64,000 nucleotides of DNA from Cellulomonas gelida (GTDB lineage Bacteria > Actinomycetota > Actinomycetes > Actinomycetales > Cellulomonadaceae): positions 1 through 64,000 of the forward strand of contig NZ_BJLQ01000014.1 in the NCBI RefSeq assembly GCF_006538725.1. Direction: 5' to 3'. Below, piece after piece: positions 17,845 to 26,601 of this stretch; positions within the stretch are counted from its first letter, which is position 1, and every line of letters starts with the position of its first letter. The position numbers were made by a program, and so were the translations under genes. The notes under the pieces were generated by a model. That model saw only the letters and a program-made list of their open reading frames with translations. It did no database searches and had not been told where the DNA came from.

Positions 17845-19530
17845 TCACCTCCGTCCGATGCGCGAGTCGACCATCCGCTCGAGCTCGGGTCGCAGCGTCG
17901 CGAGCTGCTTCTCGACGAGGAGCGGGACGTCCTGCGTCTGCCGCGCGACCTCGTTGGTGACGAGCCCGGCGACCTGCTGGCGCAGCCCCGCGAGCTCGCT
18001 CTCGACCGTGTCGCGCACCCCGGCGGTCTCGGAGGCGACCGCCTGCCGCACGACGCCCTGCACGTCGGTCTGCAGGCCGTTGCCGAGCACCTGCACCTCG
18101 GTCGTGGCGGCCTGCCGGGCGACCTCGGCGAGGTTGACCTCGAGCTCGCGGCGCGCGGCGGCCACGTTCGCCTCGAGGTCCAGCGCGAGCTGCGAGCGCA
18201 GGTCCGTCAGGCCGCGCCCGATCCGGGTGTCGATCTGCTCCTGCAGCTTGCCGATCTCCGTGAGCAGGTCCTTGCGGAGCTGTTCGCGCTCGCCTGCCTC
18301 GTTGCGGCGGTTGACCTCGATTCGCTCGTCGAGCTGGGCGATGCGGGTGTCGTTCTCCTTGACCTGGGACTCGAGCGCGGACTGGCGCTCGTCGACGCGC
18401 GCGAGCTGGCCCTGGACCTCGCCGAGCGCGTTCGCGAGCTGGTTGTCGACCGCGCGCTCGACCTGCGCGCCGATCGAGTCCTGGATCTGCGCGAGCTGGC
18501 CGCGCAGGCGCTCGTCGGCGGCCTCGAGCCGCTTGTCCAGGTCGGACGTCAGACTCTCGCGCAGCTGCTCGTCGAGTCCCTTGAGAGACTCGGCGAGCTC
18601 GTTGCGCGTCGTGCCGAGCACCTGGTCCACCAGGGCCGCGGTCTCGCGCTTGACGGCGGAGTCGACGACCTGACCGATCTCGGCGAAGCGGGACTGCAGC
18701 TGCGAGCGCAGGTCGGTGCCGAGCGTCTCGACCGCCGAACCCGCCTCGGCACGTGCCGCCTCGCGCGCCGCGTCGAGCAGCTGCGCGAGGTCGCCGGGCG
18801 TCCCGCCGCCCTGGCGGACCTCGTCGATCGCCTCCGTGAGCTGCTCCTGCGTCACGAGCGCGGACTGCAGCTCGGTGAGCCGGACCTCGAGCCCGGACGC
18901 GTCGAGCAGGGAGCCGTCGGGCCGCGTGAGCCGCTCGCGCAGCTTCTCGACCTCGTCGACGCGCTGCACGAGCTCGGGCACGTCGACGGGCCGGCCGTCG
19001 ACCTCGAGCTTGCTGCCGACCTCGACCGCGCGTCCCACCTCGACCTGCAGGGTGCGCAACGTCGCGCGCATGTCGACGATGTCGCCGCGGTCGTCGGCCG
19101 CGCCCAGCACCTTGCGGTTGAGGCGGTCGAGGGTCGCGCTGCGGGTCAGGTCGTTCGTCGCGACCGCGTCGACGCGCGTCCGGGTCGACGCGAGGTCGTC
19201 GCCCACGCGGCTCAGGCGCGAGTCCAGCAGGCCGACGTCCCGGCGCAGCTTGATGAGCGTGCTGTCCAGCGCGGGGTCCTTGAGCCCGCCGCCGGTGATG
19301 ATCTGGCGCAGCTGCGGGTCGAGCCACCCGATCGACACCTGGTCGGGGTGCTCGTGCTGGGGCACGCCCGCCTGCCCGGTGGCGACGGTCGCGCGACCCA
19401 CCTCGATGAGCGCGGCGACGAGCGTGTTCCAGTCGTCGGCCGCGATCAGCTCACCGCGCGCCTTGGCGGCGAGCGGGCCGAGGCGTTCGACGAGCGCCTG
19501 CAGGCGTTCGATCTCGACGACGGTGGCCAT
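17845..19530 (-). CDS. Trimeric-fibre-like coiled-coil protein with N-terminal DWN/HxHP module
   Basis: 561 residues. Residues ~20-75 contain ARGELIAADDWNTLVAALIE, then QHEHPDQVSIGWLDP. From about residue 85 to the end it is nearly continuous coiled coil (repeats such as LRSQLQSRFAEIGQVVDSAV, LDERIEVNRRNEAGEREQL), expected to form a rod of tens of nanometres. The upstream neighbour shares the N-terminal module, so both may dock on the same baseplate partner. HxH motifs occur as metal-binding features in phage fibres. Probable tail fibre or needle-sheath protein; family not named. Confidence 0.65.
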   Translation of the reverse strand: MATVVEIERLQALVERLGPLAAKARGELIAADDWNTLVAALIEVGRATVATGQAGVPQHEHPDQVSIGWLDPQLRQIITGGGLKDPALDSTLIKLRRDVGLLDSRLSRVGDDLASTRTRVDAVATNDLTRSATLDRLNRKVLGAADDRGDIVDMRATLRTLQVEVGRAVEVGSKLEVDGRPVDVPELVQRVDEVEKLRERLTRPDGSLLDASGLEVRLTELQSALVTQEQLTEAIDEVRQGGGTPGDLAQLLDAAREAARAEAGSAVETLGTDLRSQLQSRFAEIGQVVDSAVKRETAALVDQVLGTTRNELAESLKGLDEQLRESLTSDLDKRLEAADERLRGQLAQIQDSIGAQVERAVDNQLANALGEVQGQLARVDERQSALESQVKENDTRIAQLDERIEVNRRNEAGEREQLRKDLLTEIGKLQEQIDTRIGRGLTDLRSQLALDLEANVAAARRELEVNLAEVARQAATTEVQVLGNGLQTDVQGVVRQAVASETAGVRDTVESELAGLRQQVAGLVTNEVARQTQDVPLLVEKQLATLRPELERMVDSRIGRR

Positions 19531-19557
19531 GACGCACTCCTTCGGACGACGGTCCGG

Positions 19558-20505
19558 TCACAGGGACCGGAACAGCGCGGGACCGGCGACCGCGATGCCG
19601 CGCCGGTAGGTCTCGAGCTCTTCCTCGGGCTTGCTCACGCCGCCCGCGGCCGAGAAGGTCTGCAGGAGCGTGAGCGCACCGCTCACCTCGGGCGACGCGA
19701 GGAAGTCGTCCGCGCCCGTGCCCTGGCCGTTGGCGAGCTCCATGACCTCGCGGATCGCGGCGTTGGAGTGGTTCGCGATCATGGGCGACCACTGCGCGGT
19801 CGTGACGAGCGTGGACTGCTCGAGCTCGCTGACGCGTGTGAGCACCCGGTCGCGCACGGCGGTCGTCGCGGCGCCCTTGTCCAGGACCGCGGTCAGGCGG
19901 CCGCGCAGGTTCTGGCTCTCGACCTCGCGCCGCAGCTCGAGCAGGCTGCGCCCGAACGACTCGCTGAACCGCAGGATGTTGCCCTGCACCTCGGCGATCT
20001 TGTCGGCGATCTCCGGGTGGTCGTGGCCGACCGGGGAGACGAGCCGGGTCAGCTCGCCCACGGCCCGCGCGAGGTCGGCGACCGCCGCGGCGAGCACGTT
20101 CCAGTCCTCGGCGCGGATGACCTCGCCCGCGGCCTTGTTCGCCAGGCGGCCGACGTTCGTCGTGATCGCGCCCGCCTGCTGCTGCACGGGTGCGAGGTCG
20201 GCGTCGGGGATGTCGCGGATCGGCGTGTCCCGGAACAGGTCCGGCGGCACGATCACCGGGACGCGCGTCGGGATGTCCTGCGGGAACAGCCGCACGACCC
20301 GACGGTCGATCGCGTTGACGAGGTTCGGGTGGGAGACCGTCATCTCCCAGCTGCCCGGGTCCAGGTCGCGCACGAGCAGCGAGCCGTCGAGGAACGGCTT
20401 GCGCTCGACCGCCTGGCCGGTCGACTGGTTCACGAGCTTGACGACCGCGTCGCGGTTCGCGGGGGTGTACCCCTCGAGGCGGATGTCGAACGCTGCCTTG
20501 GCCAT
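19558..20505 (-). CDS. Baseplate/fibre-adaptor-like protein with DWN/HxHP module
   Basis: 315 residues. ATG 20505 is preferred: AAGGGG lies seven bases upstream, while GTG 20508 would leave only four. The first ~100 residues form a beta domain (FDIRLEGYTPANRDAVVKLV, DLDPGSWEMTVSHP) like a surface-exposed adaptor. Residues ~125-165 hold AAGEVIRAEDWNVLAAAVAD and then GHDHPEIADKIAEVQ, paralogous to the downstream 561-residue protein. A helical C-terminus follows (NAAIREVMELANGQG). Probable fibre or fibre-anchoring component. Confidence 0.6.
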   Translation of the reverse strand: MAKAAFDIRLEGYTPANRDAVVKLVNQSTGQAVERKPFLDGSLLVRDLDPGSWEMTVSHPNLVNAIDRRVVRLFPQDIPTRVPVIVPPDLFRDTPIRDIPDADLAPVQQQAGAITTNVGRLANKAAGEVIRAEDWNVLAAAVADLARAVGELTRLVSPVGHDHPEIADKIAEVQGNILRFSESFGRSLLELRREVESQNLRGRLTAVLDKGAATTAVRDRVLTRVSELEQSTLVTTAQWSPMIANHSNAAIREVMELANGQGTGADDFLASPEVSGALTLLQTFSAAGGVSKPEEELETYRRGIAVAGPALFRSL

Positions 20506-20518
20506 CACCGGGCCCCTT

Positions 20519-21016
20519 TCACGTCAGCCACTGGAGGTCGCCGTACGGGAACTCGACTTCCCAGAACAGCGTGAGCTCGTGGTCGTCGCCCTTGTCGACG
20601 GGTGCGAAGACCACACGGTTGTAGAGGACGGGGTCGCCGTCGCCCTGCGAGAGCAGCCCGGCCTCGCGGATCCGACCGACGGCCGCGTCGTTCGGAAGCG
20701 TCGCGCGCACGCGCACCTGGACCACGCGCCGCTCGGGGACGGAGGTCGCCGTGAACGCGGAGGCGGGGAGCGCGGTCGTCGTGTCGCCCGTGAGCGTCGT
20801 GTCGTCGCCGCTCCCGTTGGTCAGCGCCGTCACGCCGACGTCCTCGGGCGCGTCGTCGTTGGTGCCGACACCCATGTGCGTGATGGGTGCGCCGGTGCCC
20901 GCGAACAGGTCGGCGATCAGCTGGGCGCCGGTGGCCATGACTGTGTTGTGGGCCCGGCGCTCGTCGACGACCGCCCCGCCGGGATCGGTGAGGATCAGGT
21001 GCAGCTTCGCCTTCAT
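20519..21016 (-). CDS. Phage-tail-type structural protein
   Basis: 165 residues, MKAKLHLILTDPGGAVVDER, followed by THMGVGTNDDAPEDVGVTAL and ending VLYNRVVFAPVDKGDDHELT/LFWEVEF. This layout (a strand-rich domain with an MGVGTNDDAP segment and a late NRVVF motif) is seen in tail-fibre-proximal proteins of many phages and tailocins. It lies 10 bases downstream of the gpI-like gene, where eCIS and P2-like loci place fibre genes. Function beyond 'tail structural' is inference. Confidence 0.65.
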   Translation of the reverse strand: MKAKLHLILTDPGGAVVDERRAHNTVMATGAQLIADLFAGTGAPITHMGVGTNDDAPEDVGVTALTNGSGDDTTLTGDTTTALPASAFTATSVPERRVVQVRVRATLPNDAAVGRIREAGLLSQGDGDPVLYNRVVFAPVDKGDDHELTLFWEVEFPYGDLQWLT

Positions 21017-21026
21017 GGTCGCTCCC

Positions 21027-22298
21027 TCAGCTCAGCACGGAGTCGTCGAAGTCGGTCACGTCGAACGTCGCGCCGGAGTCCGGCAGCGAGTCGGCGCCGG
21101 TCGGGCCGGCGGCCCGGAAGGTGCGCGGCCAGATCCCGACGAGGTGCGCCTCGCCCGGCTGTCGTTCGGTGAACGCGCGCAGCACCACGTCCGCCGCGAT
21201 CCCCGCACCCGCGGTGCGGTCGACCGCCGTGTCGAGCCCGGCCTCGAGCCGCCCGCGCGCGAGCACGGCGTCCTCGGCTCCGCCCGGCTGCGACGTCAGC
21301 GTCGCGGCGTGCAGGCGCACCTCGAGCGTGGCGGGCTGCGCCTCGACCCACGCGACGCGCGCGGACACGAGCGCCGGCTGGGCGAACAGCGAACGGTCGA
21401 ACGCGGTCGTGTCGAACCGCGCCTGGGTGAGCGTGTCGTCGGCCATCGCGAGCAGGTACCGGCCGAGACCGGGGGAGTCGTACGTCGCGAGCGGGAGGAA
21501 CCACAGGACGTTCGTGCCGCGGGCGAGCGCGCCGGCCGCGAGCGTGGTCGCGGGGTCGCCGGGCCCACCCGCGCCCGCGGTCAGGTCCGTCCAGACCGTG
21601 AGGCGGTCGGTCACGTCGTTGCCGTCGAGGTCGGCCCGAAGCAGTGCGCGGTCGGCGGCCGACGGCGCGATCGTCAGGCGTTGGCCGAGGGCGAGCGACC
21701 CCCGGAACAGCACGGCGTGGCCCGTGGTGCGGTTCACGACGAGCGGTGAGTGCTCGGGCGCCTCGCTGATGCCGCGCAGCACGACCGCCCAGGGCGCCGG
21801 GTCGAGGCCCCGGTTCTCGACCTCGAGGTGCGCGAGGGGCTCCCACCCGCCGGAGTCCGGCAGGCGTGCGTCCCGGATGCGCGGAGGGTTGTCGAGGAGC
21901 TGGGGGCCGCGCTCGTCTGCGGCCCATGCGTCGATGCGGGCGACCGTGCGGATCCCCGCGGCCTGCTGGAACCCCTCGGCGTAGTCGCTGACGAGCGCCC
22001 GCAGCGCCTCGCGCGTCACCGCACCGAGCTGCAGGCGCGCCCGCACGATCGCGTGCACCCACGCGCGGAACTCGCCGAGCCCGGCGTGGAACGGCTCGGG
22101 GGGGATGTCGAGCAGCGCCGCCAGGGCGACCGCCTCGTCGAGGTCCGGCGTCGAGTCGAACCAGTGCGCGCGCTGCACCGAGACGCCGGCCTCGTCGAGC
22201 CCGTCGAGCTGCACGCCCCACGTGCCGGCGAACGAGCCGATCACCTCGCCCTCGCGGTACAGGGTCGGCAGGTGCTCGAGCACGGCGTCGGTGCGCAT
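21027..22298 (-). CDS. Baseplate wedge protein, gpI/Afp12-like
   Basis: 423 residues. It opens MRTDAVLEHLPTLYREG, the LP-x-(L/I)-Y-R entry typical of tail protein I/Afp12 baseplate proteins. A helical wedge domain follows, with DLDEAVALAALLDIPPEPF and a long beta-rich extension (VEAQPATLEVRLHAATL). Its ATG overlaps the gpJ-like stop by one base (TGATG), so the two are translationally coupled, as in P2 gpJ-gpI and Afp11-12. Together these two form the baseplate wedge. Confidence 0.78.
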   Translation of the reverse strand: MRTDAVLEHLPTLYREGEVIGSFAGTWGVQLDGLDEAGVSVQRAHWFDSTPDLDEAVALAALLDIPPEPFHAGLGEFRAWVHAIVRARLQLGAVTREALRALVSDYAEGFQQAAGIRTVARIDAWAADERGPQLLDNPPRIRDARLPDSGGWEPLAHLEVENRGLDPAPWAVVLRGISEAPEHSPLVVNRTTGHAVLFRGSLALGQRLTIAPSAADRALLRADLDGNDVTDRLTVWTDLTAGAGGPGDPATTLAAGALARGTNVLWFLPLATYDSPGLGRYLLAMADDTLTQARFDTTAFDRSLFAQPALVSARVAWVEAQPATLEVRLHAATLTSQPGGAEDAVLARGRLEAGLDTAVDRTAGAGIAADVVLRAFTERQPGEAHLVGIWPRTFRAAGPTGADSLPDSGATFDVTDFDDSVLS

Positions 22299-24085
22299 CA
22301 GGCACCTCCCTCGCGGACGTCGAGCGCGACCGAGCGGATCTCGGCGCGGTCGTCGGTGCCGAGCGGGTGTGCGCCCAGGCCGTCGGCGAGGCGCAGGAAC
22401 CGGTCACCCGCCTCGGTGGTCAGCGCGACGTCGCTGCGCACCACGGCGTAGCGCGTGTCGTCCCGCACCGCGGCGATGAACGCGTCGACGGTGATCGCGG
22501 TGCCGGGCCGCAGGGCGGTGGCCCACGAGCGTGCGGCCAGGCCCATCGCCTGCTCCGCGTCGCTCGCGGTGACGCCCGGCGAGAGGTGCACGGGCACGAG
22601 CGCGTCGACGAGGACCGTCGCCCCCGGGCCCGCGCCGCCCTCGGTGCTCACGAGGTGCGTGAACGGGGCGACGGGTGCGAGCACGGTGCCCGCAGGTGCC
22701 GTGACGGACGGCTGCGGCCCGGCGCCGATGTCGAGCCCGAACGTCGCGTCCACGATGCGCGGGTCGGACAGCGCGGCCGCGGACAGCGGGCCCGGACGTG
22801 CCGTGCCGCCGGGCGGCAGGTCGCGCAGCACCGCGGTGACCCGCTCCTCGAGCGCCGCCTGCAGGGACGCGAGCTCGGCGCCCCCGACCCCCGTCCCCGC
22901 GAGCACGAGTGTCGCCGTGACCTGCACGGGTGTCGTCGCGGTGCGGCCCGGGGTCACGCGGATCCCCGCGGGGCGCAGGTCCTCGATGCGCTCGGCGACG
23001 AGCGCGAGCAGCTCGGGCGTGGGCTCGCCGTCGTAGGCGATGGCGAGCGCGACCTCACCGGGCAGGCCGTGCGGGAACTCGGTCGCGGTGACGTCCTGCA
23101 CGCCCTCGAGGTTCTTGACGCCCATCGTCAGCGCGTCGAGCGTGCCGCGCGCCGCGACCGCGAGCGCGCCGCGTGCGCGGCGCCGCAGGTCGTCGTCCGA
23201 CTCGGCTCCACCGGCGGCTGCCGCCGGCGACTCGTTGCCCACCTCGCCGATACCCGCGATGAGCACCTCGAGCCGGTCGAGCTCACCCGCGCCGACCGCG
23301 GGGGTCGCGGGCGACACCGCAGCGGCGAGGACCTCGCGGGACTCCTCGCCGACCTCGAGCACGAGCGGGACGGTCGTCGCGTACCGGTTCGAGTGCGCGT
23401 CGGCGACCACGGTCCCGACGGGCACCGTGATGCGTCCGGACGACCCGGCCGAGCGCGTGAACCGCACGCGTGCGGTGGGCACGCCCCCGGGACGACGGAC
23501 GATGCCGACGAGCGCCACGACCTTGTCGAGCGACGTCCCTTGCGCGCTCTCGACGTACGCCGAGCGGTACACGGCCTCGAGCTGGAGCTCGACGAGCGCG
23601 AGCTCGCGGGCCACGGCCTCGAGCAGCGTCCGGGCGACCGAGCCGACGTTGAGGTCGGTGATGGGCGCAGGCCGGGCCTGCGACGGGTAGTAGTTGACGA
23701 CGACCGTCGAACCCGTGGGGGGCTTGCGGCCCGTCGGGCGGAACCGGATCGCGTCGCGCTCGGCGCCGTGCTGGCCGGTGGCGACGACCTCGAAGTCCGC
23801 GTCGGTGAAGCGGTACGGCACGGGCACGGTCTCGCTGACCGCCTCACCCTGCGCGTCGCGCACGACGTCGCCGTTGACGTCGCGCAGCGGCCGGGTGACC
23901 TCGACAGTGCCCTGCAGGTGGCTGACGCGGCGGATCGGCCGGTCGTGCAGCGCGTCCAGCACGACGAGGTCGCCGGCCGGGACGGTGACGACCTCGCGGA
24001 CCGTCCCGCCCGTGAGCGTGGTCAGCGTGTCGCGCACGATCTCGGGGTACGGGCGCGGCGAGAAGCCGTCCGGCAGGCCGTTCAC
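22298..24085 (-). CDS. Baseplate wedge protein, gpJ/Afp11-like
   Basis: 595 residues from GTG 24085, whose GTGA overlaps the stop of the gp25 gene; the upstream frame extension has shadow composition. A central region matches the baseplate J family: LALVELQLEAVYRSAYVESA, GTSLDKVVALVGIVRRPG, then GVKNLEGVQDVTATEFPHG with GEVALAIAYDG. The C-terminal SVALDVREGGA closes the protein. In contractile tails this subunit links the gp25-bound sheath initiator to the baseplate periphery. Confidence 0.85.
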   Translation of the reverse strand: MNGLPDGFSPRPYPEIVRDTLTTLTGGTVREVVTVPAGDLVVLDALHDRPIRRVSHLQGTVEVTRPLRDVNGDVVRDAQGEAVSETVPVPYRFTDADFEVVATGQHGAERDAIRFRPTGRKPPTGSTVVVNYYPSQARPAPITDLNVGSVARTLLEAVARELALVELQLEAVYRSAYVESAQGTSLDKVVALVGIVRRPGGVPTARVRFTRSAGSSGRITVPVGTVVADAHSNRYATTVPLVLEVGEESREVLAAAVSPATPAVGAGELDRLEVLIAGIGEVGNESPAAAAGGAESDDDLRRRARGALAVAARGTLDALTMGVKNLEGVQDVTATEFPHGLPGEVALAIAYDGEPTPELLALVAERIEDLRPAGIRVTPGRTATTPVQVTATLVLAGTGVGGAELASLQAALEERVTAVLRDLPPGGTARPGPLSAAALSDPRIVDATFGLDIGAGPQPSVTAPAGTVLAPVAPFTHLVSTEGGAGPGATVLVDALVPVHLSPGVTASDAEQAMGLAARSWATALRPGTAITVDAFIAAVRDDTRYAVVRSDVALTTEAGDRFLRLADGLGAHPLGTDDRAEIRSVALDVREGGA

Positions 24086-24534
24086 AGGTCCACCCCCAGT
24101 CCGACGGACACGGGCTCGCCGCCCGCGACGGGCTGCACCGTGAGCAGGAAGCGCAGCTCCGACGGCCCCTCGGACGCGATGTCGAACGCGAGCTCGACGA
24201 CCTCGTCCTCGACCCGGGGCTCGGCCGCCACGGCCTCGAGCACGAAGGTCTTGCACCGCGCGCGGCTGGCCTCGTCCTTGCGCTCGCCGATGAGCTCGTG
24301 CAGGCGCGAGCCGTACTCGCCGTGGCCGAGGTCGCTCAGCGCGCCGCGCGGCGTCAGGAGCCGCAGCACGAGTGCCTGCCCGAGGTTGTGCCGACCGTCG
24401 AGCAGCAGCGGCCCGTCGGCGGCGCGGTCCACCACGCCCGCGCCGAGGCGCAGGTCGAGCGCCGAGCCGTCGTGCGCGCCCATCGCGGGCGGGCCGAGCA
24501 GCACGCGCAGGTCGGTGCCGAGGACGTCGTTCAT
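24082..24534 (-). CDS. gp25/gpW-like baseplate protein
   Basis: 150 residues. The core NLGQALVLRLLTPRGALSDL then HGEYGSRLHELIGE matches the gp25/W family, in which this protein bridges the baseplate wedge and nucleates sheath polymerisation. The C-terminus ELRFLLTVQPVAGGEPV adds the usual terminal beta strand. It overlaps the PAAR-like gene upstream and the gpJ gene downstream by 4 bases each. Its presence between spike/PAAR and gpJ is the standard eCIS order. Confidence 0.85.
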   Translation of the reverse strand: MNDVLGTDLRVLLGPPAMGAHDGSALDLRLGAGVVDRAADGPLLLDGRHNLGQALVLRLLTPRGALSDLGHGEYGSRLHELIGERKDEASRARCKTFVLEAVAAEPRVEDEVVELAFDIASEGPSELRFLLTVQPVAGGEPVSVGLGVDL

Positions 24535-24932
24535 CCGGCCATCACCGTCCCGACCGGCCCGATGATCGCGCCCGTGGTCTGGTCGCTCGGGTCGTTGCAG
24601 GTCGTGACCAGGTCGCCGACGCGTGCCAGCCCCTTGCCGCCGACCTTCACGGTGCTCGAGGCCTGGTCGACCGTGCCGGCGTCGCTGGGCGGGGACTGGA
24701 ACGAGACGCCAGGTGGCATCGCGATGTGCTTCGGGCTGTTCTCGGTCGTGCTGTCCTTCGTGGCCGCGGGCTTGCCGGCGATCTTCACGGTCGAGACGGT
24801 CGCGCCCGAGACCTTCGCGACGAACGGGTGCGGCAGCGGCGTCGGCACGCTGCCCGCGGGGGTGGGCACGAGCACGATGTGGATGTCGACCCCCACCACC
24901 TGGGCGTCCTGGCCGACCGCGGGGGAGCCCAT
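24531..24932 (-). CDS. PAAR-like spike-tip protein
   Basis: 133 residues from ATG 24932. It shows the proline/glycine-rich repeats of the PAAR/DUF4150 fold: DIHIVLVPTPAGSVPTPLPH, ISMPPGVSFQSPP-type turn (SPKHIAMPPGVSFQSPPSD), VKVGGKGLARVGDLVTTC and a terminal GAIIGPVGTVMAG. Such proteins cap the trimeric spike as a sharpened tip and can carry cargo. It lies immediately downstream of the gpV-like spike gene, the expected partner. Confidence 0.8.
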   Translation of the reverse strand: MGSPAVGQDAQVVGVDIHIVLVPTPAGSVPTPLPHPFVAKVSGATVSTVKIAGKPAATKDSTTENSPKHIAMPPGVSFQSPPSDAGTVDQASSTVKVGGKGLARVGDLVTTCNDPSDQTTGAIIGPVGTVMAG

Positions 24933-25582
24933 CAGTTCACCTCCACGACGCCACCGGAGACCTTGACCTTGCCCGAGCCGTCGATGACGATCTCGGGCGC
25001 CTTGAGCGTGAGCTTCGACGACGCCTCGAGGCTGACCTCGCCGTTGCCGCCGAGCGTCAGGGTGCTGTCCTTCGCCTTGGCCGTCAGCGTCCCGGGGGAG
25101 GCGCCGTCGACGACGAGCGCGCAGTCGCCGATCGTGACCTTCGCGGAGTCCTGCGCGATCTCGACCTGCACGTCGCCGACCGTCAACGTGATCTGCGGTG
25201 TGGCCGCCTCGATCTGCAGGTCGACCTTGGTGTCGCCGGGCGGCAGCTGCAGCACGACCTTGCCGTCGGCGTTCTCGGGCGGTGCGAGGTCCCGGTGGTA
25301 GAGGCGTCCGACGACGACACCCGCGTGCGGGTCGCCGTCGGCGAACGCGACGACGACGAGGTCGTCGACCGCGGGCGTCGCGACGAACCCGAGCGCCCCC
25401 ACCGCGACCGGAAGGTGCGGCACGACGACGCCCGAGTCGCGCAGCTTCACGCTCACGCTGTGGTCGGGCGTGCCCGCGGCGGTCGTGTGGACGTCCGTGA
25501 CCGAGCCGATCGTCACCCACGAGCGCGCGTCGGCCTCGTGGCGCGCGATGCGCGCGACGGCGTCGTACAGCAGGTCGGTCAC
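24932..25582 (-). CDS. Spike protein, gpV-like (C-terminal half of a split VgrG)
   Basis: 216 residues from GTG 25582. Residues ~25-90 form the OB-fold (VTDVHTTAAGTPDHSVSVKL, PAVDDLVVVAFADGDPHAGV, VVGRLYHRDLAPP). From ~95 onward come short repeats such as VDLQIEAATPQITLTVGDVQ and LTLGGNGEVSLEASSKLTL, the triple beta-helix needle. In many eCIS the hub and spike are one VgrG-like chain (Afp8). Here the hub is the separate upstream gene, overlapping this one by 4 bases. Confidence 0.85.
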   Translation of the reverse strand: MTDLLYDAVARIARHEADARSWVTIGSVTDVHTTAAGTPDHSVSVKLRDSGVVVPHLPVAVGALGFVATPAVDDLVVVAFADGDPHAGVVVGRLYHRDLAPPENADGKVVLQLPPGDTKVDLQIEAATPQITLTVGDVQVEIAQDSAKVTIGDCALVVDGASPGTLTAKAKDSTLTLGGNGEVSLEASSKLTLKAPEIVIDGSGKVKVSGGVVEVN

Positions 25583-26601
25583 AGCAGGCCTCCCAGTCCG
25601 CCGGCGAGCCCGCCGAGCAGCCCGCCCAGCAGGTCGTCGGACGCGCCCGCGGCCACGCCGACGAGCGTGGTCCGTGCGAGCCGGGGGGCGAGCTCGTGCC
25701 GCACCGACGTCAGGAGCCACGGCCCAGCCTGCGCCGAGTCGGTGGTCTCGTCGATCCGCACGACGTCGCCGGGTCGGCGTGCGGGCTGCAGCCAGCACGT
25801 GGCGCGCATGCGTGCGGTCGACGCGGCCCGGCGGCTGGTGGCGCCGCGCGCCGCGAGGTCGACGTCGGTGCGGGTGCGCAGGACGGGGTCCGGCGTCCAC
25901 GTGCGGGAGCCGTCGGGGTCGTCGGCACCCGTGACCGCCTCGGTGCTGGGCACCCACACGTCGGGGGACAGCGCGGCACCCGATCCGCCCGCTCCCACGG
26001 GCGTGAAGTCGTGCCCGGGCGTGTGGTTCGACGTGGTGAACGACGTGAACTCGCGGTCGAGCCGCATCGCGGCCGTCGGGACGCCGACGGGCCACGCGAC
26101 GACCGTGACCCGGCCCTCGGCGTCCACGACCGCGACCGCGTCGGAGCGCGCGGCGATCGCCGCGACGTGCTCGGCGGCGGTACGCCGCGGGTCGGCCACG
26201 TACGCGGCGGTCTGCGTGAGCGCGGCGACCGGTCCGGTGTCCGCCGACGCGAGGTCGGCGAGCTTGCCGACCACCTGTACGCCGGTGAGCCCGTTGTAGG
26301 TCTCGGCGGGCCGCGCCGCCGCGAGCGCGGCGCCCGCGTCGGTCACGACGACCACGGCCCCCGTCGTCGTGTGCGCGACGTGGTCGACCGTCCCCGTGAT
26401 GACGACCGCGGCGCCGTCGCCGCCGTCGAGCTCGACGCTCGCGCGCGCGCCCGTGCTCGCGGGCACGTCGACCCCGGCGGCGATCGCGACCTCGACGCGG
26501 TTGACGCCCGGCAGCAGGACGAGCTCGGCTGCGACCGACCTGATCTGCACGGTGTACTGCAGGTCGTCGAGCGTGACGGTCGCGCCGGTGGTCAGCGTCA
26601 T
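25579..26601 (-). CDS. Baseplate hub protein, gpD-like
   Basis: 340 residues. The N-terminus MTLTTGATVTLDDLQYTVQI leads to a gpD-type hub: ELVLLPGVNRVEVAI, then YNGLTGVQVVGKLADLASAD, HVAAIAARSDAVAVVDAEGR and, in the C-terminal ring, RRPGDVVRIDETTDSAQAGP, WLLTSVRHELAP. The tail ends in a Gly/Leu run (DDLLGGLLGGLAGGLGGLL). It forms the trimeric hub between tube and spike. Overlap with its neighbours on both sides supports co-translation. Confidence 0.78.
   Translation of the reverse strand: MTLTTGATVTLDDLQYTVQIRSVAAELVLLPGVNRVEVAIAAGVDVPASTGARASVELDGGDGAAVVITGTVDHVAHTTTGAVVVVTDAGAALAAARPAETYNGLTGVQVVGKLADLASADTGPVAALTQTAAYVADPRRTAAEHVAAIAARSDAVAVVDAEGRVTVVAWPVGVPTAAMRLDREFTSFTTSNHTPGHDFTPVGAGGSGAALSPDVWVPSTEAVTGADDPDGSRTWTPDPVLRTRTDVDLAARGATSRRAASTARMRATCWLQPARRPGDVVRIDETTDSAQAGPWLLTSVRHELAPRLARTTLVGVAAGASDDLLGGLLGGLAGGLGGLL

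Noticed and set aside
17011-20574. A 1187-codon plus-strand open frame across the fibre genes
   Set aside because: Shadow of two minus-strand coiled-coil genes; composition is repetitive Arg/Asp/Leu with no start context.
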